Position numbers and translations under genes: made by a program
Notes under the pieces: model-generated
Databases searched by the model: none
What the model was told of the DNA's origin: nothing
Seen by the model: the letters and a program-made list of their open reading frames with translations, nothing else
Part shown: positions 31,396 to 39,729 of the stretch, one piece after another
Layout of the letters: each line of letters starts with the position of its first letter
How positions within the stretch are numbered: the stretch's first letter is position 1
Source: Agromyces sp. 3263
GTDB taxonomy: Bacteria > Actinomycetota > Actinomycetes > Actinomycetales > Microbacteriaceae
DNA: 64,000 nucleotides
NCBI RefSeq assembly: GCF_031456545.1
Contig: NZ_JAVDUV010000001.1
Coordinates: 868,001 to 932,000, forward strand
Direction of reading: 5' to 3'

Positions 31396-32496
31396 TCAGG
31401 AGGTCTGGGACACGATCGCCTGGGCGACCGCCGGCGCGGCCGCCCCCTCGATGGCGTAGAGGGAGTCGCCGATGGCGAGGTACGCGATCGCGGCCCGGTT
31501 CTCCGCCCCGTTTCCCACGGCACGGGCGTCGGCCGGAGCATCCGCCAACTCGAACGGCGTGAACGCCAGGTTCACGTCCGACGCCGACCACCGATCGAAG
31601 AGGGACGCGAAGCCCCGGGCGGTCGTGATCACGAGCACGGGCTTCCCGTCGACCCGGACGTCGCAGGTGAAGGTGCGGGCGGCGGCGGCGACCGCCTCCT
31701 CGAAGGAGCCGGGTGCGGCGGCATCCGGCTCGCTCGCGACGATCTCGACCGCCGAACCCTCGGGCACCCCGAGGGCGTCCTGGATGCCCGTCGCGTCCAG
31801 GTCGCCGGCGCAGAGCGCGTCGCCCTGCCGCACGGCGACCGCGGGCCAGGTGAGGCGCGAGGCATCCGCCTCCTGCAGCACCGGCAATGCCGCCTCGCCG
31901 ACCTGTGCGAGCCGGTCCATCATCGTCTCGGCGCCGAGCCCCGCGAACCGGCCGCCAGTCGAGGTGAGCGCGGCCGCGCTGAGCGTGGCCTGCATCCATC
32001 CGCCGGCCACCGGCGCCGAGAGGCGCCATCCCGCGTCGCCTCCGGCAACGGAGGCCTCGGTGCCGTCGATCGGGCGCGTCATGGTCGACGGCCCGTCGCC
32101 CATGGCGAGCGGCACCCACTGCGCGCCCGCGCCGGGCAGCAGCTCGACGGTCAGGTAGGCCCAGTCGCTCGGCGCGTTGTACTCGGGCATTCCGGCGCCC
32201 ACCCGCCAGGAGCAGGCGAGTCCGCCGGCCCCGGTGAGCAGCGCCTGGTCGAAGGCCACCGACTCCTTCACCGCCGCGACGGGCTCGACGGCGACCCCGT
32301 CAGCACCCTCGAGGGCAGCGGCGACGACCTCGGCCGGCACGAGCTCGTCACAGGTGAGCGGGCCGGATGCCACGGGCTCGGGCGTCGGTGACACCGACGG
32401 GCTCGACGTGGGAGCCGCCACCGGGGTGGCGAGGCATCCGGTGAGGGAGAAGAGGACCAGGCAGGCCGTGGCGGCGACGGCGGCGTTCAGGCGCAC
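31396..32496 (-). CDS. Lipoprotein of unknown function
   Basis: 366 residues from GTG 32496. Lipobox LTGC with Cys21 after a hydrophobic segment (AAVAATACLVLFSLTG), then a Ser/Pro/Thr spacer. The mature part contains LTCDELVPAEVVAAALEG, an internal Cys pair (ACSW, ALCAGDLDATGIQDALG) and a second similar half (TFTCDVRVDGKPVLVITT), suggesting two related domains each starting with a Cys-containing segment, like mycobacterial/actinobacterial septum or wall lipoproteins of unknown role. No enzymatic motif. Confidence 0.75.
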   Translation of the reverse strand: MRLNAAVAATACLVLFSLTGCLATPVAAPTSSPSVSPTPEPVASGPLTCDELVPAEVVAAALEGADGVAVEPVAAVKESVAFDQALLTGAGGLACSWRVGAGMPEYNAPSDWAYLTVELLPGAGAQWVPLAMGDGPSTMTRPIDGTEASVAGGDAGWRLSAPVAGGWMQATLSAAALTSTGGRFAGLGAETMMDRLAQVGEAALPVLQEADASRLTWPAVAVRQGDALCAGDLDATGIQDALGVPEGSAVEIVASEPDAAAPGSFEEAVAAAARTFTCDVRVDGKPVLVITTARGFASLFDRWSASDVNLAFTPFELADAPADARAVGNGAENRAAIAYLAIGDSLYAIEGAAAPAVAQAIVSQTS

Positions 32497-32596
32497 GGCA
32501 CGAACCTAGCGCCTCCGCCGCGTCGGCGACCAGCGAACGACGTGCGACTCGCCGCACCACGCCGCGCCCCCGCCGCCGCCGCGCCGCAGCTGCCGG

Positions 32597-32642
32597 CTCG
32601 GTCGGGCGCCACCCTCGAACTCGGTCAGGCGCCACCCTCGAA
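32597..32642 (-). repeat. 23-bp tandem repeat at the Nudix gene end; outer copy has a mutated stop
   Basis: Two adjacent 23-bp units (32597-32619 and 32620-32642) differ at one base. The inner unit encodes the last Nudix residues plus the TGA stop; the outer unit carries CGA at the same place. It is a duplicated gene end. Confidence 0.8.
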
Positions 32643-33095
32643 GCGGGCGTCGCCCTCGGCCAGGGCGACGGCGATGCGGGTCCGCTGCTCCTCCGACAGG
32701 TCGCCGAGGTCGTCGAGACGTCGCCATCCCACCTCGGTCATCTCGCCGTCGGCCGGATAGGGCTCGCCCTCGAGCCACGTGCAGCGGAACGTGAGGTCGA
32801 GGTAGTCCGCCTGGTCGCCGTTGTCGTAGGTGATCCGCGGGATCTGGTGCACCCACGCCAGGCGGTCCGCCCGGATGCGCACGCCCGCTTCCTCGAGCGC
32901 CTCGCGGCACGCGGCATCCGCCGGCTCCTCACCCGGGTCGACGATGCCGGTGATGGGGGTCAGCGCGCCGTTGTCGGAGCGGCGGCCCAGCAGCACCTCG
33001 TCGCCACGGACGATGACCGCGGTCACGCCGACGAACGAGAGCGGACGGGTGCCGAGGTGCCGGCGCAGTTCGAGCACGAAGTCGGGAGTGGCCAT
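32625..33095 (-). CDS. NUDIX hydrolase
   Basis: 156 residues from ATG 33095. The Nudix box is intact: GIVDPGEEP then CREALEEAGV (G-x5-E-x7-REuxEExGu). It starts MATPDFVLELRRHLGTRPLS and FVGVTAVIVRGDEVLLGRRS, and ends at FEGGA. This sub-type with DYLDLTFRCTWLEGEPYPAD resembles pyrophosphohydrolases of unknown nucleotide substrate. Its 3' end is duplicated downstream (32597-32642). Confidence 0.9.
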   Translation of the reverse strand: MATPDFVLELRRHLGTRPLSFVGVTAVIVRGDEVLLGRRSDNGALTPITGIVDPGEEPADAACREALEEAGVRIRADRLAWVHQIPRITYDNGDQADYLDLTFRCTWLEGEPYPADGEMTEVGWRRLDDLGDLSEEQRTRIAVALAEGDARFEGGA

Positions 33096-33105
33096 GCAGG
33101 CCACG

Positions 33106-33741
33106 CTACCGAGTGAGGTGCATCAGCTGCTCGGCCACGAGCACGACCGCGAGCAGCACCATCGCCGCGCCCGAGACGCGCGAGACCACGCGCATGGCCG
33201 ACGGCCGTGCACGGATCACGGCCTTGGCGCCGACGCCCACGACGGAGTAGACCAGTGCGCAGCTGCCCACGAAGATGAGGCCGAGCACCGCGAGCTGCAC
33301 CGGGATCGGCCAGTCGCCCGCGGCATCCGTGAACTGCGGCAGCAGCACGACGAGCACGAGCAGGCCCTTGGGGTTGAGTCCGCTCACGCCGACCCCCTGG
33401 GCCAGCCGTCGCCACGCCCTCGACGCACGCTGCGGGCCCGGCTCCCCGGCCGTCGCCGCGGCGGGCGGGTGCAGCAGGATGCGCACGCCGAGGTACGACA
33501 GGTAGCCCGCCGCTGCCAGGGTGAGGATCACGAGCGCCCACGGCAGCGCCGCCAGCGTCGCGCCCACCCCCACCGCCACCGCGGCCACCGCGACGAGATA
33601 GCCGAGGAGGATGCCGCCGAGCGCGGGCACGATCGTGCGATCACTCGTGCCGGCGGCGATGATGTAGGCCCAGTCGGGCCCGGGCACGAGCACCATGAAC
33701 GTCATCATCGCCCAGCAGGCGAGCAGCAGTTGCACGTCCAT
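33106..33741 (-). CDS. LysE-family amino-acid exporter
   Basis: 211 residues, six hydrophobic helices. Signature VPGPDWAYIIAAGTSDR after helix 1, GYLVAVAAVAVGVGATLAAL, GYLSYLGVRILLHPP, GVGVSGLNPKGLLVLVVLLP, all typical of the RhtB/LysE group that exports amino acids or derivatives. It is divergent from an Lrp/AsnC gene with 105 bp between, the classical regulator/exporter pair. Confidence 0.9.
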   Translation of the reverse strand: MDVQLLLACWAMMTFMVLVPGPDWAYIIAAGTSDRTIVPALGGILLGYLVAVAAVAVGVGATLAALPWALVILTLAAAGYLSYLGVRILLHPPAAATAGEPGPQRASRAWRRLAQGVGVSGLNPKGLLVLVVLLPQFTDAAGDWPIPVQLAVLGLIFVGSCALVYSVVGVGAKAVIRARPSAMRVVSRVSGAAMVLLAVVLVAEQLMHLTR

Positions 33742-33754
33742 CGCGTCCCCGATC

Positions 33755-33810
33755 GTCGTTCCGATACGACGAACGTACGGAAGATCGGCTGGAAGGTGGT
33801 TCCAACTTCC
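33755..33810. promoter_or_regulatory. Dyads in the LysE/Lrp divergent promoter
   Basis: Two imperfect dyads: GTCGT (33755-33759) with ACGAC (33766-33770), and GGAAG (33791-33795) with CTTCC (33806-33810), the latter embedded in a nearly palindromic 20-mer. Both lie between the two start codons and are plausible Lrp sites. Confidence 0.45.
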
Positions 33811-33846
33811 TCCGCTACGGCGCCCAGCTGTGGAAGAATCCACCCC

Positions 33847-34299
33847 ATGGACGCCGTCGACCGGAGAATCCTTGCCGAGTTGCAGCACGACGGTCGACTG
33901 AGCCTCACCGACCTCGCCGAGCGGGTGCAGCTCAGCATGTCGCCGACGCACCGGCGGCTGCGGGCGCTGGAGGAGTCGGGGGCGATCACCGGCTACCGGG
34001 CGGTGATCGATCCCGAGGTCGTCGGGCTCGGCTTCGGCGCGCTCGTGTTCGTCACCATGGACCAGGCGAACCGCGCGACCATCCCCGCGTTCGATGCCGC
34101 CGTCGCCGAGATCCCCGAGGTGATCCAGGCGCTGCGGCTGTTCGGCGATCCCGACTACCTGCTGCGCGTGGCCGTGCCCGACCTTCCCGCGTACCAGCGC
34201 CTGTGGGACGAACGCCTCTCGGCGCTCCCCGGGGTGCGGCGCGTCGAGTCGACCCTCGTCATGAAGACGATCGTCGACGACCGCTCGCTGCCGATCTAG
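33847..34299 (+). CDS. Lrp/AsnC-family regulator
   Basis: 150 residues from ATG 33847 (MDAVDRRILAELQHDGRLSL). Helix-turn-helix TDLAERVQLSMSPTHRRLRA, then the ligand-binding RAM domain: GFGALVFVTMDQANRATIPA, VIQALRLFGDPDYLLRVAVP and LPGVRRVESTLVMKTIV. Lrp-type proteins sense amino acids and commonly control a divergent LysE exporter, the arrangement here. The frame upstream of 33847 overlaps other genes and is not part of it. Confidence 0.9.
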   Translation: MDAVDRRILAELQHDGRLSLTDLAERVQLSMSPTHRRLRALEESGAITGYRAVIDPEVVGLGFGALVFVTMDQANRATIPAFDAAVAEIPEVIQALRLFGDPDYLLRVAVPDLPAYQRLWDERLSALPGVRRVESTLVMKTIVDDRSLPI

Positions 34300-34330
34300 C
34301 GGCCGGCGCCACGCAGGAGGTCGGGCGAGC

Positions 34331-36346
34331 TCACTCGGGTCGGACGACCGCCACCCCCTGCGACGGCAGCACGAGGCCCGCAGCGCCCGACCCCGTGAGC
34401 AGGTCGGTGCCCTCGACGACGAGTTCGACCTCGTCGGCGCCGTGGTTGATGGCGAACACGAGGCCGCCACGTCGCACGACCTCGACCCGGCCGCCGTGCG
34501 CGACCGACGAGGGCAGCTCGATGCCGGCCTCGTCGACGATCCGGGTGACCAGCCGGCCGAGCGCCTCGGCTTCGGGCAGCGTGGCGACGTACCAGGCCGC
34601 GCCTCCCCCGCCGGCGGCACCGCGACGTGTGACGGCAGGCCACCCGGCGAGCGCGCCCTCGGCGAACGTCGCCTCCGTCGCGGCATCCTCGACCCGCACG
34701 TACTCGGCCCAGACGGCACCGGATGCCGCGCCGCCGAGCACGTCGCCGTCGAGGGCGACCGGCGGTGCCGCTCCCCCGCCGACGGCCCGGAGGTCGGGTG
34801 CGGCCGGAGGCGCGAACTCCTCGATCCACACCCCGAGCGTGCGCCGCAGCGGCTCGCCGAGGTAGCCGCCGAGCCGCACGTGCAGGTGCTCGTCGGTGAT
34901 GCCCGTGCCGAAACCGACGACGAGCGTGCCCCCAGCCTCCGCGAACGCCGCCAGGTTCTCGAGCTGCGCGTCGGTCGCGACGAAGTGGGTCGGTGCGACG
35001 ACGAGCCGGTAGCCCGACAGGTCGGCGTCGGCTCGCACGAAGTCGACGGTCAGCCCGAGCGAGGTGAGGGCGTGATGCCACGCGAACAGGGTCTCGAGGT
35101 AGGAGACCGAGGTCGGCGAGGCCGGCTGCTCCACGGCCCACCAGCTGTCCCAGTCGAGGGCGATCGCGACCTGCGTGGGCACGCGGCTGCCCTCGAGACC
35201 GACCTCGGGCCCCGACAGCCGCTGCAGCTCACCGCCGAGCTGCTCGATCTCGCGCCACACCCTCGTGTCGGTGCCGCCGTGCGGCACCATCCCCGAGTGG
35301 AACTTCTCCGAGCCCGCGGCCGACTGCCGCCACTGGAAGAAGAGGATGCCGTCGGCTCCGCGTCCGACCGCCTGGTACGACCACGCGCGCATCTGCCCGG
35401 GCGCCTTCGCCGCGTTCTGGGGGCGCCAGTTCACCGCGCCCGGCGACTGCTCCATCAGGATCCACGGCGCCCCGTCGCCGAGCGAGCGCATGAGGTCGCG
35501 CACCATGGCGGCATACGGCACCGAGATCGGGTCGGCCGGATCGGGGTAGGTGTCGTCCGAGACGAGGTCGACCTCGCGCGCCCACTTCCAGTAGTCGACG
35601 GGCTTGAAGAACCCCATGAAGTTCGTGGTGACCGGCATCTCGGATGCCGCCCGGATCACCTCGACCTCGGAGCGGTAGCAGGCGAGCAGCTCGTCGCTCG
35701 AGAACCGGTCGAAGTCGAGCAACTGCGTCGGGTTGCGGAAGCTCGGCGCGGCGCGCGGCGGCTCGACCTCGTCGAACCCGTCGTAGCGCTGCGACCAGAA
35801 CGCCGTGCCCCAGGCGCGATTGAGCCCGTCGATCGATCCGTACTTCGCCTCGAGCCAGGTGCGGAACGCCGCGGCCGACACCTCGCAGTAGCAGTGGCTG
35901 ACGTGGCATCCGTACTCGTTGTTCACGTGCCAGAGCTCGAGGGCCGGATGCTGCGCGTACCGCTCCACGAGTCGCGTCACGAGCTGTCGCGCGCGCTCCC
36001 GGTAGACGGGTGAGCTCGGGCAGTACTGCTGCCGGCTGCCCACCGCGAGCCGCACCCCCTGCTCGGTGACGGGCAGGGTCTCGGGATGCCGCTTCGCGAG
36101 CCACGGCGGCGGCGACGCGGTCGCCGTGGCCAGGTCGACCCGGATGCCCCCGTCGTGCAGGGTGTCGAGCACGTCGTCGAGCCAGGCGAAGTCGTACTCT
36201 CCCGGACGAGGCTCGAGCCGGGCCCAGGAGAAGACGCCCACCGTGGCGAGGGTGATGCCGCCGCGCTGCATGAGGGTGACGTCCTCATCCCACACCTCGC
36301 GCGGCCACTGCTCGGGGTTGTAGTCGCCGCCGTACCAGATCGTCAT
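34331..36346 (-). CDS. GH42 beta-galactosidase
   Basis: 671 residues, GH42: YGGDYNPEQWPREVW at the start, catalytic acid/base E144 in WHVNNEYG and nucleophile E299 in WILMEQSPGAVNW. Cysteines near the active site (C110, C147, C152, C154) match the zinc-cluster positions of this family. The barrel is followed by trimerisation (LVVAPTHFVAT) and C-terminal beta domains. Cytoplasmic, no signal peptide. Last gene of the five-gene galactoside operon, 7 bases after the permease. Confidence 0.92.
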   Translation of the reverse strand: MTIWYGGDYNPEQWPREVWDEDVTLMQRGGITLATVGVFSWARLEPRPGEYDFAWLDDVLDTLHDGGIRVDLATATASPPPWLAKRHPETLPVTEQGVRLAVGSRQQYCPSSPVYRERARQLVTRLVERYAQHPALELWHVNNEYGCHVSHCYCEVSAAAFRTWLEAKYGSIDGLNRAWGTAFWSQRYDGFDEVEPPRAAPSFRNPTQLLDFDRFSSDELLACYRSEVEVIRAASEMPVTTNFMGFFKPVDYWKWAREVDLVSDDTYPDPADPISVPYAAMVRDLMRSLGDGAPWILMEQSPGAVNWRPQNAAKAPGQMRAWSYQAVGRGADGILFFQWRQSAAGSEKFHSGMVPHGGTDTRVWREIEQLGGELQRLSGPEVGLEGSRVPTQVAIALDWDSWWAVEQPASPTSVSYLETLFAWHHALTSLGLTVDFVRADADLSGYRLVVAPTHFVATDAQLENLAAFAEAGGTLVVGFGTGITDEHLHVRLGGYLGEPLRRTLGVWIEEFAPPAAPDLRAVGGGAAPPVALDGDVLGGAASGAVWAEYVRVEDAATEATFAEGALAGWPAVTRRGAAGGGGAAWYVATLPEAEALGRLVTRIVDEAGIELPSSVAHGGRVEVVRRGGLVFAINHGADEVELVVEGTDLLTGSGAAGLVLPSQGVAVVRPE

Positions 36347-36353
36347 CGGTCCA

Positions 36354-37280
36354 TCATCCCTTCACGCCGCCGGTGGCGAGCCCCGACTGCCAGTACCGCT
36401 GCAGGAAGAGGAACGCGAGCACGAGCGGCACGATCGACACCAGCGATCCGGTGATCACGGTGGAGAACAGCGCCTGCGAGCCGCCGCCCGCGTTCGCCGC
36501 CGACTGCAGCTGCGCAAGCCCCACCGTGATCGGGTAGAGGTCGGAGCTGTTCAGCATGATGAGCGGCAGGAAGTAGTTGTTCCACGTCGCCACGAGCGAG
36601 AAGAGGAACACGGTGACGAGGCCGGGGCCGAGCAGCCGCAGTCCCACCTGCCAGAAGATGCGGAACTCGCCCGCACCGTCGACGCGCGCCGCCTCGATGA
36701 GCCCGTCGGGGATGGCATCGGCGGCGTAGACCCGCATGAGGTAGACCCCGAACGGACTCACCAGCGACGGCACGATGACCGCCCACGGGGTATCCGTCAG
36801 CCCCGCCGCCGAGAAGAGCAGGTAGGTCGGCAGCGCGAGCGCGGTGAGCGGGATCATGATCGCGCCCAGCGTCGCGCTGAACAGCGCCTTCTTGCCGGGG
36901 AACTCGTACTTCGCGAACGCGTAGCCGGCCATGGTGGCGAGCAGGGTCGCGCCCGCTGCCGCCGAGACCGAGTACGCGAACGTGTTGACGAGCCAGCGAA
37001 GGAAGATGCCGTCGCGCACCGTGAACAGGGTCTGCAGGTTCTCCCACAGCGAGAAGTCGCCGCCGAACCACAGCCCGAACGTCGAGAACAGCGACGCGTT
37101 GTCCTTGGTGGAGGAGACGAACAGCCACCAGAGCGGCAGCACGAAGTAGAGCACGCAGAGCCAGAGCAGCACCGTGAGGAGGGTGCTGCGGCGGCGCTCG
37201 GGAGCGAAGTGCCGGGCGGCGCGGCGGGAGCCGGCGGCGTCGCCGACCGTGACGGCCGCGCGGGTCTCGGTGGAGGTCAT
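36354..37280 (-). CDS. Carbohydrate ABC transporter permease 2 (MalG-type)
   Basis: 308 residues, six membrane helices with the EAA loop EAARVDGAGEFRIFWQVGLR and PLLWWLF-type N-terminal helix (LCVLYFVLPLWWLFVSSTKD). It ends LQRYWQSGLATGGVKG, the conserved tail of MalG-like permeases. ATG at 37278-37280 overlaps the stop of permease 1 (ATGA). It forms the inner-membrane channel with that protein; no ATPase gene is in the operon, so a shared MsmK-like ATPase elsewhere is expected. Confidence 0.92.
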   Translation of the reverse strand: MTSTETRAAVTVGDAAGSRRAARHFAPERRRSTLLTVLLWLCVLYFVLPLWWLFVSSTKDNASLFSTFGLWFGGDFSLWENLQTLFTVRDGIFLRWLVNTFAYSVSAAAGATLLATMAGYAFAKYEFPGKKALFSATLGAIMIPLTALALPTYLLFSAAGLTDTPWAVIVPSLVSPFGVYLMRVYAADAIPDGLIEAARVDGAGEFRIFWQVGLRLLGPGLVTVFLFSLVATWNNYFLPLIMLNSSDLYPITVGLAQLQSAANAGGGSQALFSTVITGSLVSIVPLVLAFLFLQRYWQSGLATGGVKG

Positions 37281-38233
37281 GGCATGCTCCGTTCGCGTCG
37301 CTCACGGCGTTGCGTGCCGAGCTGCACGAGGTACGAGATCACCGCGATGACGAGGCCCAGCAGGAACGCGACGGCCGCCGCGTAGTTCAGCTCCTGGTTG
37401 ATGAACGCCAGGTTGTAGGCGTAGTAGTTCGGCGTGTACGAGTTCGTGATCACGTCGGGCGCGATCGTGTTCAGCAGGCTCGGCTCGGCGAAGAGCTGGA
37501 ACGAGCCGATGACCGAGAAGATCACGGTCAACAGGATCGCGGGGCGGATCGCCGGGATCTTCACGCTCCACGCGAGACGGAACTGTCCCGCGCCGTCGAT
37601 CTCGGCCGCCTCGTAGAGCTCGGCGGGAATCGACCGCAGGGCGGCGTACATGATGATCATGTTGTAGCCGACGAACTCCCACGTGACGATGTTCATCATC
37701 GAGCCGAGCATGTTCTCGGCCGAGAGGAACTCGGGCGTTCCGAAGCCGAGGGCGCGCGACATCTGGGCGAGCGGGCCGAAGTCGGGGCCGTAGAGGTAGC
37801 CCCACATGAGGGTGGCGACGACCGCGGGAACCGCGTAGGGCATGTAGATCAGCAGCCGGATCGCCTTCGACCCGCGGGCACGGAAGCTGTCGAGGGCGAG
37901 CGCGAAGAACAGCGCGAGGCCGAGCATGATCGGCACCTGCACGATGAAGAACAGGCCGACGCGCCCGAGGCCGCCGAGGAAGGCGGGATCGGTGAGGGCG
38001 CGCACGTAGTTGCCGAGGCCGTTGAAGACCTCGCCGCCGATGAGCTTGCTCTCGAAGAGGCTCAGGTAGCCCGAGTAGACGAGCGGCACGACCAGCATCG
38101 TGATGAACACGATGAAGAACGGCAGCAGGAACAGGTACGCGGCTCGGTACTGCTTGCGCTTCGCGGTGCTCGTGCGGCGCTTCGGCGGTGGCACGGACGG
38201 GCGCTCCGCGGTGAGCGCCGGGGAGGTCGACAT
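37277..38233 (-). CDS. Carbohydrate ABC transporter permease 1 (MalF-type)
   Basis: 318 residues from ATG 38233 with GAAGGAG upstream. Helices: YLFLLPFFIVFITMLVVPLV, GLFFIVQVPIMLGLALFFAL, LIYMPYAVPAVVATLMWGYL, and the EAA loop EAAEIDGAGQFRLAWSVKIP. The N-terminal 45 residues are a basic/Pro-rich cytoplasmic extension. Typical CUT1 oligosaccharide permease. Partner of the downstream MalG-type gene with 4-base overlap. Confidence 0.92.
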   Translation of the reverse strand: MSTSPALTAERPSVPPPKRRTSTAKRKQYRAAYLFLLPFFIVFITMLVVPLVYSGYLSLFESKLIGGEVFNGLGNYVRALTDPAFLGGLGRVGLFFIVQVPIMLGLALFFALALDSFRARGSKAIRLLIYMPYAVPAVVATLMWGYLYGPDFGPLAQMSRALGFGTPEFLSAENMLGSMMNIVTWEFVGYNMIIMYAALRSIPAELYEAAEIDGAGQFRLAWSVKIPAIRPAILLTVIFSVIGSFQLFAEPSLLNTIAPDVITNSYTPNYYAYNLAFINQELNYAAAVAFLLGLVIAVISYLVQLGTQRRERRERSMP

Positions 38234-38316
38234 GACGGGCTCCTTCTCGTGGTGGATGGACGACGGGGTGGGGACGCCCGCCCGCACGTGGCCTGCGGTG
38301 GCGGGCTGAACGGCCG

Positions 38317-38329
38317 GCGGGCGCCCCGC
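38317..38329 (-). terminator. GC-rich hairpin between binding-protein and permease genes
   Basis: GCGGG, CGC, CCCGC in the 100-base gap after the binding-protein stop. Such hairpins often stabilise or attenuate transcripts so that binding protein exceeds permease; here short and without T-run. Confidence 0.35.
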
Positions 38330-38333
38330 GGGC

Positions 38334-39683
38334 TCACTCGACGGTGAAGCCCTGGTCCTTCGCGTACTTCACGAGCTGGTCCTGCCACGTGTCGAGCGCG
38401 GCCGAGATGTCACCCTTGTCGGCGATCACCGTGCCCATCGTCTCCTCGTAGCTGGAGTACACGTAGTCCATGAACGGCAGCCACTCGAAGTCCGTGTCGA
38501 CCGTCGTCGAGATGTCGGCGAAGAGCTTGTTGACCTCCTGGCCGCCGTAGAACTCCGACTGCTGGTCGACGAACGCGGGGTCCTCGAGCACCGAGACCTG
38601 CGGCGGGAACAGGAACTGCTCCGTCGCGAGCTTCATCGCCGACTCCTCGTCGTTGTTGATGAACTTCGCGAGCTCGTAGGCGGCGATGGGGTTCTTCGTC
38701 GACGCGAGCACCGCGTCGGACGAGCCGCCCCAGTTGCCCGAGACCTCCTCGCCGTCCGTCCACTGCGGCAGCGGCGCGGCGCGCCAGAGGCCCGACGTGT
38801 TCTCGGCGGTGCCCTGCAGGAAGATCGGACCCCACGCGGCCGTCAGCCAGCCGGCGTACTTGCCGTTGGCCAGGCCCTGGTACCAGGTGTCGTTGAAGTC
38901 GACGTCGGTCGAGATGAGGTCGGCCTGGATCAGCTGCGTCCAGTAGTCCGCGACCTGCTTCGCCTCGTCGCTGTTGACGTCGATCTTCACGGTCTCCTCG
39001 CCGTCGTAGCCGAACGGCTTGACGCCCGCCTGCCAGAAGAAGCCGATCATCTGGCCGGCCTGGGTGGCGCCGAGATTGGAGATGTACGAGCCCGTGGCAT
39101 CCTTCACGGCCTTGGCGGCGGTGGCGTACTCGTCGTAGGTCGCGGGCGGCTCGGTGATGCCGGCCGCAGCCAGGATGTCCTCCCGGTAGAGGTTGCCCAT
39201 GGGGCCGACATCCTGCGGGATCGCCCACACCTCGTCGGCGGGCGAGACCTGGTTCCACGCCCAGTCGACGTAGTCGTCGGCCAGGTCGTCGGCGCCGTAC
39301 GGCGTGAGGTCGAGCAGCGACTCGGGCAGCACGAACGAGGGGATGTACTGGTACTCGATCTGTGCGACATCCGGTGCGCCCTCGCCTGCCTCGATGGCGC
39401 TGCGCAGCTTCTGGTAGTGCGGCAGGCCCTGGCCGACGTTCTCGACCTTGACGTCGATCGCGGGGTACTTCTCCTCGAAGAGCTTGACCTCGTTCTCGAT
39501 GTCGGGCACCCACGTCCAGAAGGTGAGCTTCGTGGGCGTCTCCATCGCCTTGTCGATGTCGTCCTGGCTGACCGGACCCTGGTCGGATCCGCCTCCGCCG
39601 CTGGGGCTGCATCCCGACATGACGAGTGCGATCGAGGCGGCGCCGGTCACCAGCGCCAGTGCGGTCTTGCGTGCCTTCTTCAT
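38334..39683 (-). CDS. Sugar ABC transporter substrate-binding lipoprotein
   Basis: 449 residues. Signal peptide with lipobox: MKKARKTALALVTGAASIAL then VMSGC with Cys25, followed by a Ser/Gly spacer. Family-1 extracellular solute-binding features: TKLTFWTWVPDIENEVKLFE, APDVAQIEYQYIPSFV, DVGPMGNLYREDILAAAGIT and WLTAAWGPIFLQGTAENTSG. Proteins of this type bind oligosaccharides; the flanking GH42 enzymes point to galactosides. It would hand sugar to the two permeases encoded downstream. Confidence 0.93.
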   Translation of the reverse strand: MKKARKTALALVTGAASIALVMSGCSPSGGGGSDQGPVSQDDIDKAMETPTKLTFWTWVPDIENEVKLFEEKYPAIDVKVENVGQGLPHYQKLRSAIEAGEGAPDVAQIEYQYIPSFVLPESLLDLTPYGADDLADDYVDWAWNQVSPADEVWAIPQDVGPMGNLYREDILAAAGITEPPATYDEYATAAKAVKDATGSYISNLGATQAGQMIGFFWQAGVKPFGYDGEETVKIDVNSDEAKQVADYWTQLIQADLISTDVDFNDTWYQGLANGKYAGWLTAAWGPIFLQGTAENTSGLWRAAPLPQWTDGEEVSGNWGGSSDAVLASTKNPIAAYELAKFINNDEESAMKLATEQFLFPPQVSVLEDPAFVDQQSEFYGGQEVNKLFADISTTVDTDFEWLPFMDYVYSSYEETMGTVIADKGDISAALDTWQDQLVKYAKDQGFTVE

Positions 39684-39729
39684 GATGACTCTCTCTGTGG
39701 TTGGGTCGGATCAGGCGATCCCTTGGTGC

